Assembly: GCA_024763185.1 (NCBI GenBank)
Contig: JANTFY010000170.1
Location: 1 to 5,488 of the forward strand
DNA from: Gammaproteobacteria bacterium
GTDB taxonomy: Bacteria; Pseudomonadota; Gammaproteobacteria; GCA-001735895
Length of the DNA stretch: 5,488 nucleotides
Direction of reading: 5' to 3'
In this document: one piece after another, positions 1 to 5,488 of the stretch
Layout of the letters: each line of letters starts with the position of its first letter
Position numbering within the stretch: the stretch's first letter is position 1
Translations under genes and position numbers: made by a program
The notes under the pieces: model-generated
What the model saw: only the letters and a program-made list of their open reading frames with translations
Told to the model about the DNA's origin: nothing
The model's database searches: none

Positions 1-1096
1 ATTCAAACAGATTCATGAGGAACTGATTAGCCGTGCCGAAAAACTCAGTAAAAAAGCGGGTACCATCAGCAAAAAACTGGACAAAAGCATCAAGGAATAC
101 AGTCAGGCACTGACTGACCTGGAAGCCAGAATTGTCAACGAACTGGAAGCCCTGGCCGAGTCTTCACAGGATCGTGATAATAAGCTGGATAAAAAGATAA
201 ACTCGGCCAACGACGCCATCAGCAGCCAGAAAGCCAAAATGCTGTTAATGCAAGGCGTCGACGAGGCCCTCGACAAGCGCGCTGGAGCATTGGAGAAAAC
301 CTCGGAAATGCTGCTTAAGGATAGCGAAGAACTGAAAAACTCAACCGAAGTACTGGATATACTGACAGCCAAGTTAAGTGCCGATGTCGAGGCCCTTGAA
401 ACACACACCGCCAGTCTGCAGCAGCAAACCGATACACAGGGTCGTTCGATACTGGCACTGGCAAGCCTGGAAAAGAAACATTTCCGAATTGTTGGCGGCA
501 TCAGTGCCCTGCTGTTATTGCTGATCGTCGGTCTGTATTTTTACGGTGAGTATCAGCGTGACACCGAAGCCGCGGTCGAAGCCGGTCGCAACAGCGTGGT
601 GAATGAGCAGGTTTCTGAACTGCAAAACCGGGTCGCAGATGAGCAAATGGCCTCCCAGGTCTTTTACCAGGAGATCACGGATCTTGAGCAGACGATCGAC
701 AAAATCAAGTCCGACATGGTTGAAATGAATGACCAGGTTGAAAGCATCGATGGCCGTGTTCAGTATATTGCCCCGCTGTACAATTTTGGTTCGGATAACA
801 CCATCCACGGTTCCCAGTGGTTATCCAAACTGGACGCCAACCAGCAATCAATCAAAATTGGTACGGTTGACAACAAGCAGGATCTGTACGAGATTGCATC
901 ACGTTACAACCGCTATTTCACCGAAGACATGGGTTACTTCATTACCAAGGAAGGTCAATATACCCTGGTTTATGGTGGAAAATTTGACAATGATCAACAA
1001 CTTGAAACCGTCCTGCGACGTATGCCGCGCTACATGAACGGCCAGTTGCTGACCGCCATATCAAATGCGGAAATACTGAAACGTATTGCCCAGTAA
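1..1096 (+). CDS. Coiled-coil single-pass membrane protein with C-terminal SPOR-like domain (5' partial)
   Basis: The reading frame is open from base 2 and the start lies upstream of the window; 364 residues are visible, ending in TAA at 1094-1096. An internal ATG at 239 is not the real start, because the open frame and the same coiled-coil composition continue upstream. Visible order: a long charged, Lys/Glu/Leu-rich coiled coil (fragment residues about 5-158, presumably cytoplasmic); one hydrophobic membrane helix (about 163-182, with a run of five Leu after KKHFR); a second coiled coil (about 189-256); then a globular end (about 270-362). That end has a Trp-Leu opening, a YTLVYGGKF strand (320-328) and an LRRMP element (338-342), and resembles SPOR domains of the DamX type, which bind denuded peptidoglycan at division sites. 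The positive residues before the helix suggest N-in, C-out topology. There is no cysteine. The SPOR assignment is inference from pattern; coiled coils and helix are seen directly. A role in envelope or division biology is possible but unproven. Confidence 0.75.
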   Translation, partial: FKQIHEELISRAEKLSKKAGTISKKLDKSIKEYSQALTDLEARIVNELEALAESSQDRDNKLDKKINSANDAISSQKAKMLLMQGVDEALDKRAGALEKTSEMLLKDSEELKNSTEVLDILTAKLSADVEALETHTASLQQQTDTQGRSILALASLEKKHFRIVGGISALLLLLIVGLYFYGEYQRDTEAAVEAGRNSVVNEQVSELQNRVADEQMASQVFYQEITDLEQTIDKIKSDMVEMNDQVESIDGRVQYIAPLYNFGSDNTIHGSQWLSKLDANQQSIKIGTVDNKQDLYEIASRYNRYFTEDMGYFITKEGQYTLVYGGKFDNDQQLETVLRRMPRYMNGQLLTAISNAEILKRIAQ

Positions 1097-1118
1097 TTGA
1101 TCCTGCTGGAAAATAAAA

Positions 1119-1145
1119 AACCGGGATCTATTCCCGGTTCTTTTT
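1119..1145. terminator. Bidirectional intrinsic terminator between convergent genes
   Basis: A perfect 8-bp stem, AACCGGGA (1119-1126) with TCCCGGTT (1132-1139), closes a 5-base loop. Read on the plus strand it is followed by C and TTTTT; read on the minus strand the tract is TTTTTTATTT (1120-1111). It therefore can end both the coiled-coil gene, 22 bases after its stop, and the DUF1415 gene. It overlaps the 3' end of the DUF1415 gene, whose stop codon (1128-1130) sits in the loop. Confidence 0.85.
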
Positions 1146-1694
1146 CGCCTGGATTCTGCGGCCGAAGATGACTTTTCTCTGGGTTTCACTGAGTGAACGC
1201 AATTGCTGGATATTCTGTTGCGGAATGGCATCGATATCCTTATGAGCTTTAACGGCCTCGGCGATGGAAGCTTCACGAATCAGATGCAATAAAGGAAAAG
1301 GCGACCGATTGGTCCAGTTGTCCAGGTCATCGGCCAGGGTTTCGGCAAAGCGGTAATCCGGATGGAAACTGGCCACCTGGTAGGTACCCTGCCAGCCTTC
1401 CTGCTCAATCAAACGGTCGACCAGACTCAAGAATTGATTGTAATCGGTAAACAGTTGTAAATGACTGGCACAGATGATGACCAGGGTTTCAATATCGGGT
1501 TGCTCATCGAGTCGCTGAAATTGCAGATACAGGTCTGTCAGACAGGTACGATCATCCGTGGCATGAGACAGTACAAACTGGACTTTGCCCTCCTTGTAAG
1601 GCTTGTGCGCAAAAGGACATAGATTCAAGCCCAGAACCGCCTTTTCAAACCAGCCTTTAACCGAATCTACGATGGTTTGATCAGCCGGTTTCAT
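1128..1694 (-). CDS. DUF1415 family protein
   Basis: This is a 188-residue soluble protein with no signal peptide or membrane helix. It matches the conserved pattern of the DUF1415 family of proteobacteria, whose biochemical function is not known to me. Landmarks are WFEKAVLGLNLCPFA (15-29) with Cys26, ASFHPDY (108-114), the run NWTNRSPFPLLHLIREASI (126-144) and IPQQNI (157-162). The conserved Cys, His and Arg residues would suit a catalytic or ligand-binding pocket, but that is inference. The length is close to the family norm, and the C-terminus ends in a basic tail (RRIQAKKNRE). The ATG at 1694 lies 15 bases after the fumarase stop and has a modest GGCGGGAT ribosome-binding site about 6 bases upstream, so it is very likely translated from the fumC transcript. 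The stop lies inside the shared terminator hairpin. Confidence 0.9.
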   Translation of the reverse strand: MKPADQTIVDSVKGWFEKAVLGLNLCPFAHKPYKEGKVQFVLSHATDDRTCLTDLYLQFQRLDEQPDIETLVIICASHLQLFTDYNQFLSLVDRLIEQEGWQGTYQVASFHPDYRFAETLADDLDNWTNRSPFPLLHLIREASIAEAVKAHKDIDAIPQQNIQQLRSLSETQRKVIFGRRIQAKKNRE

Positions 1695-1709
1695 GTGACA
1701 TCCCGCCGA

Positions 1710-3089
1710 CTAGGCGATACCACCCCGGGTCAACTTATGCGGTTCCATTAACTTCTTGAGTTCGGCTTCATCCAGGTCACAAAGTTCTTTAGCCACATCC
1801 AGCACCGGCCGTTTTTGAGCATAAGCCTGCTTGGCAATTTTGGCCCCGAGTTCATAGCCGATGACCGGGTTCAAGGCCGTAACCAGTATCGGATTGGAGG
1901 ACAGGGCCTGGGTGATATTATCCTCATTCACGCTAAAGCCCTTGACAGCCTTGTCTGCCAGCACACGGGCTGCATTAGACAGCAGTTCGATACTTTGAAT
2001 CAGGTTATGCGCAATCATCGGCAGCATGACATTTAACTGGAAATTACCGGACTGGCCACCAATCGTGATACTCGAGTCATTACCGATGACCTGGGCGCAA
2101 ACCATGGTGACAGCTTCAGGAATGACCGGATTGACCTTGCCCGGCATAATCGAACTGCCAGGCTGCAATGCCGGCAACTCAATTTCGCCTATGCCGGCCA
2201 GCGGGCCTGAATTCATCCAGCGCAGGTCGTTGGATATCTTCATCAACGACACGGCCACGGTTTTTAACTGGCCACTCATTTCAACCGCGGCATCCTGCGT
2301 GCTTAACCCCTCGAAAAAATTGTCTTTCGGCGAAAAGCGGATACCGGTCAGCTGTTTTAAGTGATGACAGACCTTGGCGGCAAATTCGGGGTGTGCATTG
2401 ATACCGGTACCCACGGCCGTGCCACCCTGGGTCAATTTTTGCAGGCGTGTCAGGCTCGACTGTATGCGGTACAAACCCTGCCGGACCTGGTCCGCCCAGC
2501 CTCCGAGTTCCTGCCCCAGGGTTATGGGCATGGCATCCATCAGGTGCGTTCTGCCTGTGGTTACCACATCAGCGAGTTCGCTGGCTTTGGCATCCAGCAC
2601 CTTTTCCAGGTGAGACAGGGCTGGTATCAATTGTTCATGCACGGCAAGGCAGGCACTGACATGGATCGCTGTCGGGAACACATCGTTAGAGCTTTGCCCC
2701 ATGTTCACATGATCATTGGGATGTACCGTCATGTCATCGGTGCTGGCCAGCGTAGAAATCACTTCATTGGTGTTCATATTGCTACTGGTGCCGGATCCGG
2801 TCTGGAAGATATCGATGGGAAAATGTTCATCAACCAGCCCCCTGCTTACCTGGTCGCCAGCCTTTTCGATGGCCTGGGCGAGTTCCTTGTCGAGCAGGCC
2901 CAGCTCCAGGTTGCTGTGCGCACAGGCCATTTTAATCAAGCCCAGGGCGCGAATCATTTGTCTGGGTAGTGTGATGCCACTGATCGGAAAGTTTTCAACC
3001 GCACGCTGGGTTTGTGCTTTATAAAGCGCATCGGCTGGAACTTGCAGTTCCCCCATGCTGTCTTGTTCCGTTCTGAATTTTTGAGCCAT
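1710..3089 (-). CDS. fumC: Class II fumarate hydratase (fumarase C)
   Basis: It interconverts fumarate and L-malate in the TCA cycle as a cytosolic, iron-independent homotetramer (family knowledge). The 459 residues are full length for the class. Visible motifs: SGTSSNMNTNEV (99-110), HPNDHVNMGQSSND (123-136), TTGRTHLMDAMP (177-188) with the catalytic His182, and the superfamily signature GSSIMPGKVNP (311-321) carrying the active-site serine. THLMDA (aspartase has TQLQDA) and PGKVNP (aspartase has PAKVNP) favour fumarase over aspartate ammonia-lyase. The sequence after the signature (VIPEAVTMVCAQVIGND, GGQSGNF) is of the Pseudomonas/actinobacterial FumC kind rather than the E. coli kind. The ATG at 3089 has a weak GAGAAA ribosome-binding site 4 bases upstream. 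The gap to the transporter upstream is 46 bases; a TATAGT element there (3119-3114) has no convincing -35, so read-through from the transporter promoter is plausible. No key residue is missing. Confidence 0.97.
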   Translation of the reverse strand: MAQKFRTEQDSMGELQVPADALYKAQTQRAVENFPISGITLPRQMIRALGLIKMACAHSNLELGLLDKELAQAIEKAGDQVSRGLVDEHFPIDIFQTGSGTSSNMNTNEVISTLASTDDMTVHPNDHVNMGQSSNDVFPTAIHVSACLAVHEQLIPALSHLEKVLDAKASELADVVTTGRTHLMDAMPITLGQELGGWADQVRQGLYRIQSSLTRLQKLTQGGTAVGTGINAHPEFAAKVCHHLKQLTGIRFSPKDNFFEGLSTQDAAVEMSGQLKTVAVSLMKISNDLRWMNSGPLAGIGEIELPALQPGSSIMPGKVNPVIPEAVTMVCAQVIGNDSSITIGGQSGNFQLNVMLPMIAHNLIQSIELLSNAARVLADKAVKGFSVNEDNITQALSSNPILVTALNPVIGYELGAKIAKQAYAQKRPVLDVAKELCDLDEAELKKLMEPHKLTRGGIA

Positions 3090-3135
3090 AATGTTTCTCG
3101 AAATTTTTGCCCGACTATAACATGCAGCCTTGCAC

Positions 3136-3996
3136 TCAGGAGGATGATTTTCTTATTTGGATAAAACTGTTTGTCATGATGACCAGAATTATTACAAGAC
3201 CGGCACTTAATGAAATGACGCCCGGGAACTCACCCAGAAAAACCCATACCAGCAAAGAGCCGAAAACCGCTTCCAGGGGTAGAAATACCGCAACCTCGGC
3301 TGCCGGTATAAATCGTGGTGCCAGGGTTAACAGTGACAAGGCAATACCATTGAGGGAACCCAGCAATGAACCCATCATCGCCTGGTGCATGGTAATGTCG
3401 GACAAGCTGGCTAGCGGGAAACTGATCAGTACCATCAACAGACCGCTTATCATCATGGTTAAGAACATGCTTTTTGTGCTTGTTTTACGTCCCAGTATGA
3501 AAATAAACCCCCAGCTCAGAGCGGTCGCAAAGGCATAAAGATCACCGTCAAGACGGCTTTGTTGTTGATCGTAGACAACAAAAATCAAACCGACAAACAC
3601 GATCGTGATGGTCAGCCAGGTATTGGTTGATACCCTTTCTTTGATGATCAAAAGCCCCAGTAGCGCCGAAAAAATGGGGGCAGAACCGACAATGATCAGG
3701 GTATGCGCCACACTGGTGGTTTGAATAGCGGCCACGAAAAAGAAACTGCTGACAGCCATCAAAAAAGACATTGCCCAGGCGGCCCTGTCCATCTTTTTTA
3801 TCTGTTGAAACAATGACTGAGCCGGGTTAAAAAAGCTGTTTAAAATGAATAAGGAAATGGCAATAAACAGGCCCCGCAAAAACATCAGGCTCCACAGGTC
3901 TATGTTCACAAAACGGATCAGCAAGCTGTCGGGGCTGATGACCAGTATGCCGATGGCGGCAGCCATAAAGCCTTTAACATGATTGTTTAGATTCAT
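3136..3996 (-). CDS. EamA/DMT-family transporter (10-TM permease)
   Basis: This 286-residue, strongly hydrophobic inner-membrane protein belongs to the drug/metabolite transporter superfamily. The length and about ten membrane helices (roughly 8-29, 33-53, 71-92, 95-117, 125-143, 150-168, 175-196, 205-225, 230-254, 258-280) fit two tandem EamA repeats. Each repeat has the typical end: SAPIFSALLGLLIIKERVS (105-123) in the first and LPLEAVFGSLLVWVFLGE (239-256) in the second, both with Pro and Glu at the family positions. Members export amino acids, metabolites or drugs; the substrate cannot be read from sequence. It is the first gene of the leftward set, with fumC following 46 bases later. The ATG at 3996 is preceded by AGGTTG about 11 bases away, a loose ribosome-binding site, and by an AT-rich stretch (TATAAA at 4022-4017) without a clear -35. 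The N-terminus directly precedes the first helix, which supports this start. Confidence 0.92.
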   Translation of the reverse strand: MNLNNHVKGFMAAAIGILVISPDSLLIRFVNIDLWSLMFLRGLFIAISLFILNSFFNPAQSLFQQIKKMDRAAWAMSFLMAVSSFFFVAAIQTTSVAHTLIIVGSAPIFSALLGLLIIKERVSTNTWLTITIVFVGLIFVVYDQQQSRLDGDLYAFATALSWGFIFILGRKTSTKSMFLTMMISGLLMVLISFPLASLSDITMHQAMMGSLLGSLNGIALSLLTLAPRFIPAAEVAVFLPLEAVFGSLLVWVFLGEFPGVISLSAGLVIILVIMTNSFIQIRKSSS

Positions 3997-4089
3997 GAAT
4001 TGAATATCAACCTAAATTTATATGAAGATGAAAGCTAACGGCCTTGCTGAAAGAAAAAATGGACTCCAGCAGTGGCAATCTAATTTGTG

Positions 4090-4119
4090 TTAACAGGCTC
4101 TATCCAAATACGTTATGCT
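4090..4119 (+). promoter_or_regulatory. Putative sigma70-type promoter for the 387-residue gene
   Basis: A TTAACA box (4090-4095, five of six matches to the -35 consensus) is followed after 18 bases by TATGCT (4114-4119, four of six matches to the -10). Transcription would start near 4126, giving a 5' leader of about 28 bases before the ATG at 4155. The element lies in the divergent intergenic region and points at the right-hand pair. It was called by eye, with no experimental support. Confidence 0.45.
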
Positions 4120-4131
4120 AAACATTTAGCA
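4116..4131. promoter_or_regulatory. Perfect 16-base palindrome, candidate operator
   Basis: TGCTAAA (4116-4122) and TTTAGCA (4125-4131) are perfect inverted arms around a CA centre. The site overlaps the putative -10 box and the expected transcription start of the plus-strand gene, a classic position for a repressor. There is no T-tract after it, so it is not a terminator. The binding protein is unknown and the motif matches no operator I can name with confidence. Confidence 0.4.
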
Positions 4132-4154
4132 GCTGAAAAAATAGAAATTACCTT

Positions 4155-5318
4155 ATGTCTACCGGCCCAAGAGAAATAACCACTCCGTTCCGCCCTATTC
4201 CACTCGATGTGCCTGAAGGCATGAAACCCAACGAGTTTTTTAACAGTACCGAAAACCTGAATGACCTGGTGCATAACAATGGCTTGTTGCAAAACAGTGA
4301 GAACCTGTTGCTATACCGTAAAGCACTGGGACATTCTAACGTATTCGATACCTCGGTTATTTACAACACGTCCAAGTGCATTCTCGACCCGTTGGGGAGA
4401 CCGGTAAGACGTACCCAGGTTCCTGAAAATGTGCGCAATGTGTGGAACCGCATGAACCAGATCCTGATATCCTACATGCAGGAAAAGTTCCCGGACCCCG
4501 AGTCTCACCTGATCCTGTGCGGGGAGGCCAGCCTCGATGCAACCTGGCCATTAACCTCGCCGGGCGTACCCAGCATTCGCATGTTGCATAATCATTTCAT
4601 TGTATTTGATAAACACCAGTTGCGCTCCGCTGAACTGGCGGATCAGGATAATCCGAACCTGACCGATGGCGGCCAGCACAGCCTGTTTCAAAGTTACATG
4701 CGCGATCCCTACCGGGCCTTTTTTGAAACGCTGGATTTGAAAATACTCAAACCCATGTCAGGCGACAAATCCCAGATCAAACTGACCGGCTACCCGCAAG
4801 GCCTGCCCTGCTGGGAAATCAGCGGTGGCCTGGAATCCATCAAGGAAGTCCAGTTCTGGAAAGAATATGACCTGATTTTGAAGGGTTTCATCGATTTTTA
4901 TCGCACTTTTTTCAGCCAGGTGTCCACCCGCAACGCGCCGATACTCGGTGATGTTTACTTCCCTGAACAGGTGAGTGACAAGCTGTTATTCAACAATGAA
5001 TTCCTCAGTACCGCCAAGATTGTGCGGGATCAATGTATCAACGATGCTAAATATGCCAATTCAATTCGTTGGCAACCTGCATTTAAACAACTAATATATA
5101 GAAATGATGCCGGAAAATGGATCGTCACCATCAGTCAGAATTCGATCGGTAACGCCATAACCGAGCTACTCGGCGTGGTGGTAAAAAGAACGCCGGATGC
5201 AGAAGCCTATGAACGGGACGAGCCGGCCTTGATTGAACACTTGTTATCGGTAAGGCAACGCCTGATAGATGCCGATTTGGGTGATGCAATAGCCACTGAA
5301 TACTGGCCGGAGTCTTAA
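4155..5318 (+). CDS. Conserved-looking protein of unknown function, with HNH(F) motif
   Basis: I do not recognise this 387-residue protein. It has no signal peptide and no membrane helix, so it is probably cytosolic. It is rich in aromatic residues and has four Cys (75, 122, 219, 294). Notable stretches are DPLGRPVRRTQVP (78-90), SHLILCGEASLDATWPLTSPGVPSIRMLHNHFIVFDK (117-153) with His145 and His147, GYPQGLPCWEISGG (212-225), a helical FWKEYDLILKGFIDFYRTFF (234-253) and IRWQPAFKQLIYRN (304-317). The HNHFIVF strand is faintly like the histidine strand of HIT/GalT-type nucleotidyl transferases, but the family triad is not clear; that is speculation. The ATG at 4155 gives a compact leader after the putative promoter but only a weak ribosome-binding site. 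The alternative ATG at 4221 (Met23) has GAAGG too close (2 bases). A small acidic ORF follows after 29 bases, probably in the same transcript. Confidence 0.85.
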   Translation: MSTGPREITTPFRPIPLDVPEGMKPNEFFNSTENLNDLVHNNGLLQNSENLLLYRKALGHSNVFDTSVIYNTSKCILDPLGRPVRRTQVPENVRNVWNRMNQILISYMQEKFPDPESHLILCGEASLDATWPLTSPGVPSIRMLHNHFIVFDKHQLRSAELADQDNPNLTDGGQHSLFQSYMRDPYRAFFETLDLKILKPMSGDKSQIKLTGYPQGLPCWEISGGLESIKEVQFWKEYDLILKGFIDFYRTFFSQVSTRNAPILGDVYFPEQVSDKLLFNNEFLSTAKIVRDQCINDAKYANSIRWQPAFKQLIYRNDAGKWIVTISQNSIGNAITELLGVVVKRTPDAEAYERDEPALIEHLLSVRQRLIDADLGDAIATEYWPES

Positions 5319-5336
5319 ACAATCAATAGCGAAGTT

Positions 5337-5342
5337 GAGGAA
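5337..5342 (+). promoter_or_regulatory. Strong ribosome-binding site of the small acidic ORF
   Basis: GAGGAA lies 5 bases before the ATG at 5348, within TTGAGGAAG. It is a better Shine-Dalgarno match than that of any other gene in the window, and it is the main reason to believe the 38-codon ORF is translated. Confidence 0.65.
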
Positions 5343-5347
5343 GCATT

Positions 5348-5464
5348 ATGGCAAGCGATGATACGGTAATTTTAACTGAAGAAGAGCGAAACAGGATTCT
5401 GGACAACGAAGAGGATATTACTGAAACAGAGCTTGATACAGATGATGACAGTACTGATGAATAG
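5348..5464 (+). CDS. Small, highly acidic protein (38 aa), function unknown
   Basis: The ORF starts at ATG 5348 and ends with TAG at 5462-5464. It encodes 38 residues, of which 17 are Asp or Glu (9 Asp, 8 Glu) against two Arg, for a net charge near -15. It has no Lys, Cys, Gly, Pro, His or aromatic residue. A short amphipathic stretch, VILTEEERNRIL (7-18), could form a helix; the tail from 19 onward (DNEEDITETELDTDDDSTDE) is probably disordered. It lies 29 bases after the 387-residue gene on the same strand, with a strong Shine-Dalgarno, so co-expression is likely. It could be a small binding partner, a DNA-mimic-like or metal-binding peptide, or a regulator; none of these is shown. I do not recognise a family. 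Confidence 0.6.
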   Translation: MASDDTVILTEEERNRILDNEEDITETELDTDDDSTDE

Positions 5465-5487
5465 CGGCAGCAATACTTGTTATTCAT
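5457..5487 (+). repeat. Inverted repeat after the small ORF, possible hairpin
   Basis: ATGAATA (5457-5463) pairs with TATTCAT (5481-5487). A G-T and a C-G pair extend the stem inward to about 9 bp around a 13-base loop. The left arm overlaps the stop codon of the small ORF. The stem is AT-rich and the window ends here, so any T-tract cannot be seen. It may be part of a terminator or be chance. Confidence 0.2.
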
Positions 5488-5488
5488 T

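Noticed and set aside
103..501. 132-codon minus-strand, Ser/Leu-rich frame
   Set aside because: It is antisense to the coiled-coil gene; the Ser/Leu richness is the reverse complement of its Glu/Lys/Ala codons.
239..1096. ATG at 239 as the start of the left-edge gene
   Set aside because: The frame is open to base 2 with continuous coiled-coil sequence, and no ribosome-binding site precedes 239, so the gene is partial and begins outside the window.
2361..2969. 202-codon plus-strand open frame inside fumC
   Set aside because: It is antisense to a full-length fumarase with intact motifs, its translation has no recognisable domain, and it is explained by the codon bias of the opposite strand.
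3090..3135. Independent promoter before fumC (TATAGT at 3119-3114)
   Set aside because: No -35-like hexamer is found at 16-18 bases, so the match to a promoter is too weak to list as a feature.
3107..3538. 143-codon plus-strand frame opposite the transporter gene
   Set aside because: It starts at a TTG, overlaps the transporter in antisense, and its product shows no protein-like features; it is a shadow of the real gene.
5348..5464. The small acidic ORF as a modified-peptide (RiPP) precursor processed by the 387-residue protein
   Set aside because: It has no Cys, no Gly-Gly or similar leader cleavage site and no core-like segment, and the larger protein has no recognised RiPP-enzyme motif; the sequence gives no support for this.

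Overview
The base composition is moderate and the gene content is ordinary for a gammaproteobacterium: a DUF1415-family protein, a class II (FumC-type) fumarase, an EamA-type transporter, and a membrane protein whose C-terminus resembles the DamX/SPOR type. No mobile element, phage gene, RNA gene or CRISPR array was seen, so this looks like chromosomal backbone. The genus cannot be fixed from the sequence.

Layout. At the left edge is the 3' part of a plus-strand gene. It encodes a coiled-coil, single-pass inner-membrane protein with a likely periplasmic SPOR-like end (1-1096). It converges on a minus-strand gene set across a compact hairpin (1119-1145) that can act as a terminator in both directions. 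The minus-strand set reads leftward from about 4000 in the order EamA-family transporter (3996-3136), class II fumarase fumC (3089-1710), DUF1415 protein (1694-1128). The gaps are 46 and 15 bases, so the last two are very likely co-transcribed and the transporter plausibly so.

A 158-base divergent intergenic region (3997-4154) separates this set from a plus-strand pair at the right edge. It carries a plausible sigma70-type promoter and a 16-base perfect palindrome lying over the promoter's -10 and start region. The pair is a 387-residue protein of unknown function (4155-5318) followed 29 bases later by a 38-codon, extremely acidic small ORF (5348-5464) with a strong Shine-Dalgarno sequence.

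Functionally, fumC is the only gene with a firm biochemical role (TCA cycle, fumarate to L-malate). The transporter and DUF1415 protein share its strand, but the sequence shows no mechanistic link. The least explained part is the right-hand pair: a soluble protein without a recognised domain, a His-Asn-His motif, and a tiny polyanionic partner behind a palindrome-marked promoter. This is the best candidate for something undescribed, but its function is open.
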